64,000 bases of DNA from Neoechinorhynchus agilis (taxonomy: Eukaryota > Acanthocephala). The position numbers and the translations under genes are program-made. The notes beneath the pieces are model-generated. The model searched no databases. It was not told where the DNA came from and saw only the letters and a list, made by a program, of their open reading frames with translations. Below, piece after piece: positions 1 to 11,914 of the stretch (position 1 is the stretch's first letter; every line of letters begins with the position of its first letter). Location of the stretch: contig CM121343.1 of assembly GCA_051530055.1 (NCBI GenBank), positions 4,960,001-5,024,000 on the forward strand, in the 5' to 3' direction.

Positions 1-1560
1 TAAAGTTGTCCTACCTTTGAGGCGATTTCTCCGATTTGGTGCCGCTTTAGGTTACAACAGCGCTCGAGTACATTTCGTTTAAATAGAAAAATCAATTAGA
101 TTTCACCTGAACAACAAAGCGAAAACTCTTACCTATGCACCTGTTGAAACTTCCACAATTGACTAAATACCTGAAACGTCCGTGCGAAATAAGGTTCCCA
201 TTGTTCAATACCCATTTGAGGCATATCTCTATCATTAAATGTTAAGTATCAAAATAAATCCTTCGAAATGCTATCATTGGAGACGTGATTATCATAATCC
301 GGCCCAAAACAGAAACACATTGAAATAAAGGAGAAGCTTCGCCTCATCATCAAGAGAAATTTGTTCGGCGCGAGCCAACGAAAAAAATTTAAAAACTTAC
401 AAACAATTGAATTGACAATGATCAATTCAATCGGTCGAAATCTATACATTCGTCTTTAATGATCTTCCTCGGGTGTCGTCGACAAGCGATCAAAACAATA
501 ACAATAGAAAACAACTAAAACCTTTGAATGATTTGGATTATTTTCTTCGAGTGAAAAGATACCTCCTTTTGGCATAAAAACTTGGATTTAAATTGACTAA
601 TTTATCACCGATATTTCACATCGGATAATGGTTGTTTTATATGGATGAACAGTTCAATCTTCAAACATATCGGATAATGCCGACATTTTCCCAAGGTTTA
701 TTCGGAAATAAATCAATCAATTTTAGACCCACACTGGTATAACTATCAAAAGAAAGTAAAACCTTTTAGATGACTGATGAGGTTTCTTTTTTCTAAATGT
801 TTTATCCGGCTGGGTATTACGATCAGCCCGTCTCCAAATAAAGGTTAATGTCATTCATGTTCCCATGCGAGCTAACCTTAAGCAATTGAACAATTGTTTT
901 GATCTTGACAGAAGTTCATTGAACTCCTGAACCGTTAATGCATCGGATGAAGCAATACGAAGATTATCGATCTGTCGATTGCCACTAGTCCACGTCATAA
1001 GATCCAATGATTGCTTTGATCACACCAGGAAGCTATTAGTTGGAACGGCAGCAATGCGCCATAAATGGAGGCGTCTTCTTCGGATTGGGTGCGTGTGTAC
1101 GATTTAAGCGGCGCTATCTACGTCACTCTGTTTTCTTACGCGTCTGCACACGAGAAGATCAGGCGTGAATAGTTCGCGGCGCAAAGGGAGCGGGGAAACG
1201 CTTTCTACTCCCTTTTAAACATTGAATGCTGGATGGATCAGTCGCGGAGGAACGTATTCTCAAATGAGGGTATCGACAAATCGCTTTGGTACGTTTCCAA
1301 TAGGATTTAATGCCATTTGGGTTTCGACAAGGAAAATATTTCAACAAAAACTGACTGGGTTTGACATTCCGTAGTTGTGCTGAGAGGGTCAAGTGGACTA
1401 AAGCTCTTGATCCCAGTTTGTTGGGTCAACTGGTTCGAATCCGTTACCACCAATGACGTACGGAGACGAAAAAGCTCGTTGAAGGGAGGAGGTATCTGAG
1501 AATCCGGAGGAATGCGTGGTTTGGCTTTATGCCTAAAAAATAAGCCGGGTATAAGGGACA
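1..1560. other. AT-rich intergenic DNA
   Basis: No open frame here resembles a known protein, and no splice-linked exons were found. The only structured item is a tRNA-like stretch near 1375-1455, listed separately. The remainder appears to be unconstrained intergenic sequence. Confidence 0.5.
1370..1455 (+). other. tRNA-like or SINE-like relic with pol III box motifs
   Basis: The segment has a B-box-like GGTTCGAATCC near 1433 and an A-box-like TCAAGTGGAC about 40 bp upstream. The flanks do not pair as a 7-bp acceptor stem and the T-stem has a mismatch, so it is not called a functional tRNA. It could be a decayed tRNA or the head of a tRNA-derived SINE. Confidence 0.2.
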
Positions 1561-1572
1561 AACTAAAAATTT

Positions 1573-1758
1573 AATATTATTTTGGTGATAATAATCCCGG
1601 TAATAGCACATTTGATTTATTGGAAATATTTCGCGATAACACGAACTCGAATATTTAAAAACTTAAGCAATGACTGATGAGGCGAGGTCACCTCGCGAAA
1701 TATATCCAATAAATCAAATGTGTTATTACCGGGAATATTTTGACCAAAATAATACTTT
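1573..1758. mobile_element. Foldback MITE-like element (family A)
   Basis: Two long inverted arms meet around 1640-1690. The left arm begins near 1592 (AATCCCGGTAATAGCAC) and the right arm ends near 1740 (GTGTTATTACCGGGA). Outer TTTTGGTGA / TGACCAAAA sequences continue the palindrome. The central loop carries CTGATGAG followed by a GC-rich hairpin and CGAAA. Related copies lie at 18.4-19.7 kb and 48.6-48.9 kb. No transposase is encoded, so it would be non-autonomous. Confidence 0.7.
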
Positions 1759-1847
1759 GACTAATCCGAAGGATTTTTTTATCGATGATTAAAAATTTAA
1801 TGATGAAATAATGATAGTTCGAATGCGGTCAATCGACTTGGCACTTC

Positions 1848-2159
1848 ATGAAGAAGCATACTTTCGCCAGGTCGGAATCTGCACAGTTATGTCCGCGGAC
1901 AAACACGTTATCAGCAGCTGAGCTTCGTAAGGTTGCAAAATACGCCGATTTTACAAATTCTCATCATTTTGTCCCCTTCGCAGTGGAAACCTTAGGAGCT
2001 TTCGGACGTGCGGCGAGGAGTTTTGTTCTCGAACTGGGGCATCGACTGATCAACTCGACCAATGACAGGAGGGCTCGCTCGTTCCTAGTGCAGAACATAT
2101 CCTTGGCTATCCAGCGAGGAAACGCAGCGAGTGTCTTGGGGACGGTGAAGGACAATTGA
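1848..2159 (+). pseudogene. LINE fragment: C-terminal end of a reverse-transcriptase ORF
   Basis: This 103-codon frame ends with segments typical of the last part of some invertebrate non-LTR retrotransposon ORFs: HHFVPFAVETLG, a helical ARSFVLELGHRL and ISLAIQRGNAASVLGT. No reverse-transcriptase core is present upstream, so the copy is 5'-truncated as LINE insertions commonly are. The foldback element at 1573-1758 abuts its left side. A short copy of the same tail occurs at 16664-16745. The clade cannot be fixed without the polymerase domain. Confidence 0.6.
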
Positions 2160-2254
2160 GAATAATATAAGTTAATAAAATCATTTAATTTAAAAAAACA
2201 CGTTATAGTGGTTGCTAAAAAATAGATGTTGTGTATCGATTTCTGCGAGACCTT

Positions 2255-2340
2255 TATTTGACTTATAATAACACATTTTGTTAAAGAAGAGGAACCATGT
2301 ACCTCTGAGTCCTCGTGATCACCTGAACTAGTGAACACTC
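2255..2340 (+). repeat. Dispersed hairpin repeat (copy 1)
   Basis: The segment has AATAACACATTTTG, an A-rich spacer, then an imperfect hairpin of the type GGACCCA-loop-TGGGTCC with ATGTACC in the loop, followed by CTCGTGATCAC and GAACACT. Similar segments occur near 3095, 8165, 39040 (reverse orientation), 54665 and 56262. No coding sequence accompanies it, so it may be the end of an unidentified element. Confidence 0.6.
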
Positions 2341-3094
2341 GAATACTGACCGGATAAATGAATTTGATTGTCTATTTTGGAGTGGATGAAGGAAGAAGAT
2401 GAAGATGACGGTCGACGACGAGAAAGAGGTTGACGACTTTGCTTTCCGCGAAGACTTGCACGATCACAAACCCGTCCACCGGCCACACAGGAACGTATTC
2501 TCGAATCCGGGGAGTATATAATCACCGTACGGACAAGATTGTTCGATCTCAGATTGAGAATGTTTTTGGTCGACAAAGAGCTTCTAGGCTTTCCCGTTAG
2601 ACTTTCGTTAATCGTCAAGCTGGGCTCCTTCTGCAATCGTTCACCTATATTTTTCTATTTTCATCTATCGATTTTATTGTTAACAGAAGAGCGATTCGTT
2701 GTTTTTTGTTTCTTCATGTACCTGAGGCGATATTATCGTATTCTTCATTAACTCGAGCATTCGAGATTTAACGGATTCAGATTGTCCAAATGGTAACGTT
2801 TATGATAATTCGTTGCCGAAGATTTCCGAGGATCACGTAAAGATCCTAGACTGTATGGATGCTCAATTGTACTGGGTTTTCCAGCATCACGTCCATTAGA
2901 ACTAAGCTTCTAATTGCCGAATGGAGTCTTAGTGCGTTTTTGATGTTTCCGTGATTTTCTTACCGGAACGAATCCTATGGACGTGCCCAACGAAGAACTA
3001 TCTAAATAAGCCAAGTCTTGAATGGGAACATTCGCTTTAACGTTTGAGACACATAGTCATTGCTTTAGCTGCTTCAATATGCGAATTCGCAGTT

Positions 3095-3165
3095 TTAACA
3101 TAATAATAACATTTTTATTCTTAAAAAATACAAAGAATAGGACCCATGTACCTGTCTGTGATATG
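3095..3165 (+). repeat. Dispersed hairpin repeat (copy 2)
   Basis: It contains ATAATAATAACATTTTTATTC, a short A-rich spacer, then AATAGGACCCATGTACCTG. The right half of the hairpin is decayed compared with other copies. Confidence 0.5.
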
Positions 3166-6100
3166 CTGGGTTTTTTGAAGCAAGCACCAGCGCGGTTTCT
3201 GGGTAAATGGAATCATCCAAGGCTGATGATTTCACACTCGCGATGCAAATGCTAAGGCTGGGATTAAAAATCCAGATTTTATTTAAAAATAAGCTATTTA
3301 AAAACGATTGCAAGTTGTCCAAATCCACATGAAGTTTATAAAATAGCTTTCTAAGCTTATTAACAAAGTTTATAAAAAAGAAGGCTCTGAGTTCCGGGGG
3401 TCGGCCACGTGCAAAGAAATATAACCATCAACCCATTATTGGTTTCAATGAGCGATATTAAATTGGTGAGTCAACCAGGAGGTGTCTAGAACGTTCAATA
3501 AAATGGATTTTGTTAAAAGTACTCTTCAAGAAAGAGGTAATAAAAATTCTGTGATTTTTACAACAAACGTCGATACCTAAAATTCTTGCTTGTCTTTTAA
3601 TGTTGAAATGTTTAAGGAATGAGGTAGAATTAATTAAATTGATTAGTGAGGTTCTTGCGGTATAAAATTTAATTGGGGGATGTTATAAGTCTTAACATGA
3701 ATGATTATCTTTTGGAGTGAAAGACGAATGCGATTTTGCTGATGTTAACGGTTTTAAGGTTGTGGTCTTCAGATTTTACCTGGTTAAAGGACTCCGACCC
3801 TTCATAGTTGGTGCCTACTGTCGTCGTTTTAGAGTGGCCCATTTGAATTCTATTGCCATCCAAGAAAATACCATGTCCTAGAAATATTTAAGTGAATGTG
3901 CAAATGCTATTTTGGAAATCCAGTTCTCCTTTTTTGGTTCACGTATCCTTGAGTCATTTTGTTTACAATAATGTTTGTTGATCTTTACTCCATTGATGAT
4001 ATTCTTGACTTTTCTCAAGCGCCATAATTTTGTTTGTTTTACCCTTTCAATCCCTTGAATAAATTGGATGCCATTCTTGTTCTTAGTATAATTATTTTGG
4101 TACTATGGTTCAAGCAAATATTTAAAAAAAACGACTATAGAAACAATCATTGAGCATCTAGAGTTCATGGACATATTATCTTGTTACTGCAATATAATTT
4201 ATCTATTTCTATAATTCAGCACCCGCGATCATATCCTGATTAATGCGACGGCTGAGGTTCCTTCCTTGGCACAATTTCCTTGATTTGAGGTTGTCATTGC
4301 ACATCGAATATCTGCCTCCAGGAGTGCCTAAATTTTGATTCTATGGTTGACATTGCGACAAAGCTGTCTCGCATTTGTAGATTGTTGCGAAGAGCATCAA
4401 GGCGCGCTTGCTTTTCTTATACAGAAATAAAAACTTAGGCACGCAGTTGTCAGAACTATTTGGGATCATCATCCTGAAAGTTCGGACTTCATTGCTAATT
4501 CTTCGCCGGAATAGCTTCCTCTGATTAGACTTCGGCGAAACGAAATCGGATATCATTCCACATCTTTCGATGGTGTAATTATCCAAGATGTGCCTTTCTT
4601 ATACAGACCATCTCCAGTTTTTATTCAACCGCAACTTTTTATCTTGCACAATTATTGTCGTCGAACTGGGCCATTGGAAACTCCTTGCAAATGAAGAAGT
4701 TCAGCGAATTCCTTAAATTCTATAATCTTCTCAAATTGTATAATCTGAGTGGTTGGTAAGTAAATTTCGGTTCCGTGGAAAGGTATCAAAAAACGAATAG
4801 TTGAATGTTTTCCTGATAATAAAAGCTTTTAAAGCGGTTTCACAATTTTTAAGGTAAATGAGGATCTAATCAAAAAACTCCGCGGGTTAATGACAGTTAT
4901 CATAACGGCAATGTCCTCTTAGTGTTGACCATTAAAAAAGGCCTTGATGGTCTATATTAATGTCTATATTGATGGAGCATTAAAAAAAGTGCGAGTTCTC
5001 GTGTGATTGATACTTACGTTACCAGATTGAATCGACATTTAAATGCGCTACCAATAGATCCTTTTGCACTCAATAACGTGATATCGGCATTTTTTGAGAG
5101 TTACGCTGCTGGTTCAAGTAACCCACCTCAAAAGCACATAGGATGGATGGGAAGATACACTAAAACTCAAATGTTTTTTATCTCGGTTGCAGGTTGACCA
5201 AAACTAAATCATCTCGTTTACCAGTCCAATTAAAATCTACGGCCAATGAAGTCTTACTCGAGATTGCAGCCAAAATTAAAAGATTACAGTGTGCTCCTTT
5301 CATTAAACGCTTCTTTTAGCTAACTTCTAGGGGAAATTCGGGATAAAGCAATAGAGATCTTTGGATCGCCAAAGCTTTACTACGCGATCTGTTGCATCTC
5401 GTGAATTATACGGAACGTACTCGAGATAAAAAGGCTTTTAAACGTTCAAAATATTAGACAGAAATAAAAGGTTTGGTTTCGCCGCAGTACCCATTCGATT
5501 TCAGGTAAAATCGGATCAAGGATTTGATGACCGTGAGTTGGAAAGTTGACGTTCGCCAATTTCGATTTGTTTTAAGATTCCTAGCCAAGAAGAGGTTTCA
5601 GTGAAGTGCAGAACCGCAATTTCAGACGTGTACTAAATTCAGGACATAAATTGTTCCAAAATAATGAACACATCCGCCTATAGACTTGATAGCGTTACAA
5701 TACGATGCCAACCTTGGTGCGAGCTACAATGGTGCATCAATCACGTCAAATTTTGTATGACAGCCAATCAGCCTCCTTCAGGGCAAATCCATGGCATCTC
5801 CAAGGTTGCTGCTACTTTGGGTGATAGCATCCCATACGCAATTTTTAAGGTTTGCATCAAAGCGATCCATATTCGCAGTTATTTCAAGATTGACGAACAC
5901 TTGCCTGGCCCATACGCCTAAATCATTATTTACGTTGGGATAGTTTCGGTCATCGGTCCCCGACCAAACAGGCTTTTTCGAAATTTAAACGAATATTCAA
6001 AATGATGAACAATAAAGATGTACATTAAGACAATTTATGGTAATCCGCATTTCTGTGTCATTTATTCACTTCACTTGCATTGGGCGTCATTAGTGATTAG

Positions 6101-8159
6101 AGAAAATGTTAAAAAACCAAAAGACATCCTAAGTGAAAATCTCCCAATACACTGAATTCTGCTCAAAAAGGCAAAGCTCAAGCAGTTTCTCCCGCCAATA
6201 TCTTAGATATGCAATCTTGTGTTTTTTCGCAGGTGATAATGGGTTTACCAATCGATATTGTTGGTTCTAGAATATTTGGCTCTTTGTAAATTATTATTTT
6301 AATAAAAAGATAAATTTACAAATCTTTCATTCTGGGAAAGAGAATGCCAAGTGGTTTTAGCTTAATTTTTATTTTATCTAAGAAATACTGCCAAACTCTT
6401 TCCCTACGCCAAAAAAATGGAGGTTCCTCCGGTGAATGTTCTTATTATATTTATCATAAAGGTGGATGCTAGCCTCAATCTTCGGAGTATGGATGTAAGA
6501 TCTGTTAGTTTCAAAAAGAAACCTCGAAGAGAGGAAATATTTAGGCGTCGAGTGATGGAACATTGTAAATCTATGCTCAACACTCCAATAAATTTTTTAC
6601 AATTCAGCGATCCAAAGTCAGGATCATCTTTGAATTTTATTAAGTCTCTTTCGAGAAACGTGTTTACCCATGTTTAAGAGCAGGTTATCCTTCGATAAAA
6701 TATAGTTCATGGTATTTAAGGAGCTTTTAGTCATATTAGTAACTTTCTAAGCCCTTTTGTGGTGAATAAATCAGAACACATCATCCGTATATATTGCCGG
6801 ATAAACGAATTTGTGTTTAGGAAAATCTTTCAGTAAGAACGCCATAACAACCGCGAATAGAGTCGGTGAAAGCGTAAATCCTTAGGTTCCCCACACTTGT
6901 ATAAAACTTGCTTTTATTACGAATGATTTTATACAAAAAGGCTTTCGTTTCAACTAAAGATCGAATTTTGGCAATCGACAATGTCAGGTGCCAACCTATG
7001 TACAGCATCGAAAGCTTTCGAGATGTTATGCTGAATCAATAATCTGTATGAACATAACATCTCATTTAATTTGTGTAATTTCAGATTCATTCAAGTATTG
7101 AGATTATTTTGGATCGCAATAAAGCGGACATCTGACAGGCAAGATATTTTCGTGAGCCTTCCTTTGGGTTGAATAATTTTCTTGGTAATATTGATGCTTA
7201 GCGCGTCCCTGTGATTTATAAGTTGGTTGAATTTCTTGAAAAACAAAATTGGCTCTACCACTAAAGCATAAGAAGTAGAATGAATCCAACAAGAAGCTTT
7301 TCGTTGCCAGGAGCGATAGTTCTTGTTCAGAACCATATCCCAAAACTGTTTTTACACAGTTTGTTTTGCGAAGTTTATTTTTGTCTTTTTCAATGTTCTC
7401 TCTCAAAAAATCTGTTTACAAAACGTTAATTGTAATTTTCGTTTCCCTCACAGGCCTGCGATCATTACCTCCTTCATCAATTTATTAGCACCGAAGATTT
7501 AAAAAAATAAAGTTTTGCTGCTTCGCAAACAATGTCGTTAAAATCCCACAGGAAACCTTGACTGCCCCTTTAAGACTGATAAAAATCTTTTGATTGAAAT
7601 CGTTAATCTTTTCTCGGTGTACATTACTCTCTCCCGTCTTCAGGATTCGAACGATAGGTGTTAGTATCGTTTTTAGCCATTTTTGCAGCAGACAACCATC
7701 GATAAGGGAACAAAAATTCCTTGTAAAATGCTTGTGGAAAAATAGGCCGACGTGACAATCCAGTAGTCATTTTCATACGTTTCAAAATTAAAAAATGGAT
7801 TTAAGTTAAAATCGCAGCATTATTTTTAAAAAATGTCTTGCTCTTCCAGACGATATGTAAAAATTATATAAAATTACAAATGGTTTGGATTTAAGATCTT
7901 TGAAAAGATACTTTAATTTGATTGTTTAAGCAGCAAAATCCTCGTTTTTAATCTCAAATTAAATCACCGGATAAAGTTCCTTCTTTATAGTGGTGGTTAA
8001 GGAGCCCAGAAATCTACTGATCCGTTTCCTGGTTTAATATAGAGCGGAAGTACAAATGAGATATAGTTGTCCAACTTTTAGGTGTTGAAAGACCGAACTT
8101 TTGGAATGCACAAACGTTTTAATATTATTCGATTCGTTCTTGAAACTTTAAACCGCTTC

Positions 8160-8215
8160 TTCGTTCGTTTTATTTTGTTTCCCATGTACCTCTGGGTCCT
8201 CGTGATCACTTTAGA
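8160..8215 (+). repeat. Dispersed hairpin repeat (copy 3)
   Basis: The core CCCATGTACCTCTGGGTCC is followed by TCGTGATCAC, matching the copy at 2255-2340. The left A/T-rich part is divergent. Confidence 0.5.
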
Positions 8216-8901
8216 GTTGATGACGGATACGGAGTCCCCTCCGATATTGGTCCTACTTGAACAACATGCTTCAGAAAAAGCTAAGTTTTGATTGGTGCTA
8301 ATGTCTTTAAAGTTTTGTATCGATTTAAAGAGGCTTCAAATACATATATTTAGTTTGTCCACTGTTTCGCAAAATTTTCTATTTTCCTCCATCAAAATGA
8401 GAACACGTCTCTTCAAATTGCCACTAGAGCATTCGGTTGTGCGGCTAATCGGTTCTCATTGATTCTTAGATGTGTTCAGGAAAAAATTAAAGTGCTATAA
8501 AACTGCTTTACGGAATCTCTTGCTTGCACATTGATCATTTTCATGCTCTACAGCGCAAATAATGCGTTTTCTGATGCCAGTACCAGATCTAGTCGTCCAC
8601 AACCATCCGGAGCATCTTTGGTGCTGAGTAAATAGTCGTGAATATTTCTACCTTTAGCTCGGAAAATCTACAATAATTGGTGAAAATTACTGAAGTATTC
8701 GCTTGCAATGTCAACTTTGCTAAGCCGAGATCAAACCTCTAAACTCTCATTTGTCAAGCCTTATTGGTAAATTGAACATCAAAAATGGCAGCGTTCTAAA
8801 AACAAATCCTGAAATTTTATATTTATATTATCGAGTAGATCAACAAATACGTTACGCCTTTGGCGTCCAAAAAATATTAACAAAACGACACTTGTTGGTC
8901 C

Positions 8902-9092
8902 TGTTGAAAAGATAATTCATTGTTATTTGTCGATAGGAGAAAATAAATGAAATTAAGAATTTAGTGATTTGATATTTCGATCCACTACCTCGGATCTTCT
9001 TCAGCTAAAAGCAAGATCTGATCCGAAATAGTGGATCGAAATATCAAATCAATAAATTCTTAATTTCATTTATCTTCTCCTATCGACAAATA
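8902..9092. mobile_element. Foldback element (family B) with 12-bp direct repeats
   Basis: The inverted arms run from about 8924 (TTATTTGTCGATAGGAG) to about 9092 (CTCCTATCGACAAATA), with GATCGAAATATC-type sequence toward the centre. The element is flanked on both sides by the 12-mer ACTTGTTGGTCC (8890-8901 and 9093-9104), which looks like a target-site duplication. A second copy at 36410-36524 also has 12-bp flanking repeats. It encodes nothing. Confidence 0.75.
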
Positions 9093-9104
9093 ACTTGTTG
9101 GTCC

Positions 9105-9529
9105 GTTTTCTGGATAAAAGGAAATCGTTGTAATATATTTTTGAAATATATCGATAAAGAGTACACAATTCCTCCCTTATTATTTAATAAAAAGTCCTAT
9201 TTATAAACCCGAAATCCAGGGGGATCTTTTTAGCCCACATATTACATACAACAACACCAGCGGTCTAGCCATCGCCCGTCTCATACGAAAACAAACAAAA
9301 TTTTCGTAACAGACGTCCATATCTGAGCCGGGCCCTCCCAAGTCGTTGGATGGATGGCTCGGAACGTCTCACATCATCAACAGCTCGATTAGACAAAGTG
9401 TTTTCCGCTGCACGCATTTTTCGGCTGTTTTAGTCCTTCCGTGTTAACGGACGCGAAGATTAAGATCATTTGCGCAACATTGTGTGGCAAAAAAAGTAAG
9501 AGACTTTTAGCTTAGGCGCTCGACCCTAT
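9105..9529. other. Intergenic stretch before the satellite
   Basis: No open frame or repeat was recognised. The stretch becomes richer in GC and CpG toward the satellite block. Confidence 0.4.
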
Positions 9530-11345
9530 TTCCGATAAGCAGTAGCATGACGTCACAGACCTAGGGAAAGGTCGGATAAGAGTCGAAATTGGGAGTGATG
9601 CGATCCGGGGGACTGAGATTTCTCCGCAGAATAATCCGGTAGTTTATATCGCCTACAACTTTCTAGTGAATCTATCCAAGTCGAAATTCAGGGTGAGTGG
9701 GTCTTATCGACTAAAGCACCCGCCGCGAGTAGCTCGCCTCAAGTGTCCTCGAACTGACGAAAGGTCCGATAAGATTCGAAATTCGGCGAAAAGCGAACCT
9801 TCAAGTCCGAGATTTCGCAGTCCAATAATCCGGTGGGTTTTATCGCCTACAACTTTCTAGTGGGTCTATCCAAGTGAACATAAACTGGCTCATGGATAAG
9901 TCGGATAAGGTTCGAAATTCGGGGTGATGCGATCCGGGAGGAAGGAGATTTCTCCGCTGAATAATTGGATGGGCTTCATCGCCTACGACGCCGCCGCCCC
10001 TGCGTGAGTGGTTCGCTCTTAGTGTTCTTGAATTGACGAAAGGTCGGATAAGATTCGAAATTCGGCGAAAAGCGAAACTCGAGGATCGAGATTTCGCAGT
10101 CCAATAATCCGGTGGGTTTTATCGCCTACAACTTTCTAGTGGATCTATCCAAGTGAAGTCGAAATTTGGGGTGAGTGGGTCTTATCGCTTACAACATTCT
10201 AGTGGATCTATTCAAGTGTCCTCGAACATACGAAAGGTCCGATAAGATTCGAAATTCGGGGCGATGTGATCAGGGAGGACGGAGATTTCTCGGCCGAATA
10301 ATCCGGTAGGTTTCATCGCCTACGACCACGCTACCGCGCAAGTGGTTCTCCCCAAGTGTCCTCGAATTGACCAAGGGTCCGAAAAGATTCGAATTTCGGG
10401 GTGATGCGCACTTAAAGGACGGAGATTTCGCAGTTCAATAATCCGGTTGGTTTTATTGCGTACAACTTTCTGGTGGGTCTATCGAAGTGAACTTGAACTG
10501 ACTAAAGGATAAGTTCGATAAGAGTCGAAATTCGGGTGACGCGATCCGGGAGGAAGGAGATTTCTCCGCTGAATGTGATCCGGTAGGTTTCATCGCCTAC
10601 TGTCCCACCCCTGCGCATGTGGTTCGCCCCAAGTGTCCTCGAATTGACCAAGGGTCCGAAAAGATTCGAATTTCGGGGTGATGCGCACTTAAAGGACGGA
10701 GATTTCGCAGTTCAATAATCCGGTTGGTTTTATTGCGTACAACTTTCTGGTGGGTCTATCGAAGTGAACTTGAACTGACTAAAGGATAAGTTCGATAAGA
10801 GTCGAAATTCGGGTGACGCGATCCGGGAGGAAGGAGATTTCTCCGCTGAATGTGATCCGGTAGGTTTCATCGCCTACTGTCCCACCCCTGCGCATGTGGT
10901 TCGCCCCAAGTGTCCTCGAATTGACCAAGGGTCCGAAAAGATTCGAATTTCGGGGTGATGCGCACTTAAAGGACGGAGATTTCGCAGTTCAATAATCCGG
11001 TTGGTTTTATTGCGTACAACTTTCTGGTGGGTCTATCGAAGTGAACTTGAACTGACTAAAGGATAAGTTCGATAAGAGTCGAAATTCGGGTGACGCGATC
11101 CGGGAGGACGGAGATTTCTCCGCTGAATGTGATCCGGTAGGTTTCATCGCCTACTGTCCCACCCCTGCGCATGTGGTTCGCCCCAAGTCTTCTCGAATTG
11201 ACGAACGGTCTAATAAGAGTCGAAATTGGGGTGACGCGATCCGGGAGGACGGAGATTTCTCCGCTGAATGTGATCCTTTGGGTTTCATCGCCTACTGCCC
11301 CGCCCCTGCGCAAGTGGTTCGCCCCAAGTGTCCTCGAATTGACGT
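9530..11345. repeat. Tandem satellite with 277-bp higher-order period
   Basis: Units share GATAAGATTCGAAATTCGG, GGAGATTTCTCCGCTGAAT, AATCCGGTAGGTTTCATCGC and CAAGTGTCCTCGAATTGAC. Left-hand units (9530-10300) are diverged. From about 10325 to 11160 two near-identical units repeat with a spacing of 277 bp, for example TGTCCCACCCCTGCGCATG near 10601, 10878 and 11155. Each unit is built of two related halves of about 138 bp, and a lone half-unit follows (spacing 141). The block is more GC-rich than its surroundings. Open frames inside it are by-products of the repeat. Confidence 0.85.
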
Positions 11346-11914
11346 AAGAAAACTGCATAACACACGCAGCCACTAAGTTTTCTTACAACACGCACACACA
11401 CAGGATGTTTGTCTAAGGCTACCCGATATGGCGGCACTAGGGCACAGCGTCTCACCTTTCACCTCACGAGTGCACCGAGAAGATATACAGAAATCGTTAG
11501 CTTTGGGGATCTTTTGTTCTCCGCTGCGGTTCTTCATTTTTATTCCTGTCCATATCCGCGCTCGTGGTATCCGGGGAGTAGACGTGGTTTAATTTGAACT
11601 GTTTAGTTATCTTACAAAAAGAATGCACGTGCCGCAGTAGGCGGTTTTTGTGTGCGTTCTCATTTTGATGGTGTTAGACACGTGCCGCTTTTGTCGCCAT
11701 TCGTCAGCTTAAATAGGAATCCTAGCTTTCCAATAGTCTTTTTTCCTAGTCTGATCCGCATAGTGAGGGCATTTATAAATTCGTCCACGACGACGTGTTG
11801 AAAAATTATGTTTTAGATTGTTAATGATATTCCCATCAAATGAACTCTCAAGGTGGCACCAAGGCGCTAGATGACCAAATATTCCATGCCTTCATCGCCG
11901 ATACACTTAGGTGA
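11346..11914. other. Intergenic stretch upstream of the RIPOR gene
   Basis: A CA-rich microsatellite lies near 11385-11402. Any 5' exons or promoter of the downstream RIPOR-like gene may lie here, but none could be identified. Confidence 0.35.

Larger units (their letters stand above)
2341..8889. other. Long gene-poor region
   Basis: There are only short unsupported frames (about 60-105 codons) without family similarity or splice context. Hairpin-repeat copies lie near 3095-3165 and 8160-8215. Frames around 5003-5200 and 6417-7400 have a transposon-relic look but no motif I can name. I see no gene here. Confidence 0.45.

Noticed and set aside
1433-1443. GGTTCGAATCC suggesting a tRNA gene
   Set aside because: The flanks do not form an acceptor stem and the T-stem is mismatched; kept only as a tRNA-like relic.
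2770-2800. AGATTGTCCAAA resembling miR-219
   Set aside because: Only the seed matches, and no complementary arm lies within hairpin distance.
5003-5200. Possible recombinase or transposase relic
   Set aside because: No catalytic motif could be named; left as unassigned intergenic sequence.
11056-11376. Overlapping 67-105-codon frames on both strands
   Set aside because: They lie inside the satellite and repeat with it; no protein signal.
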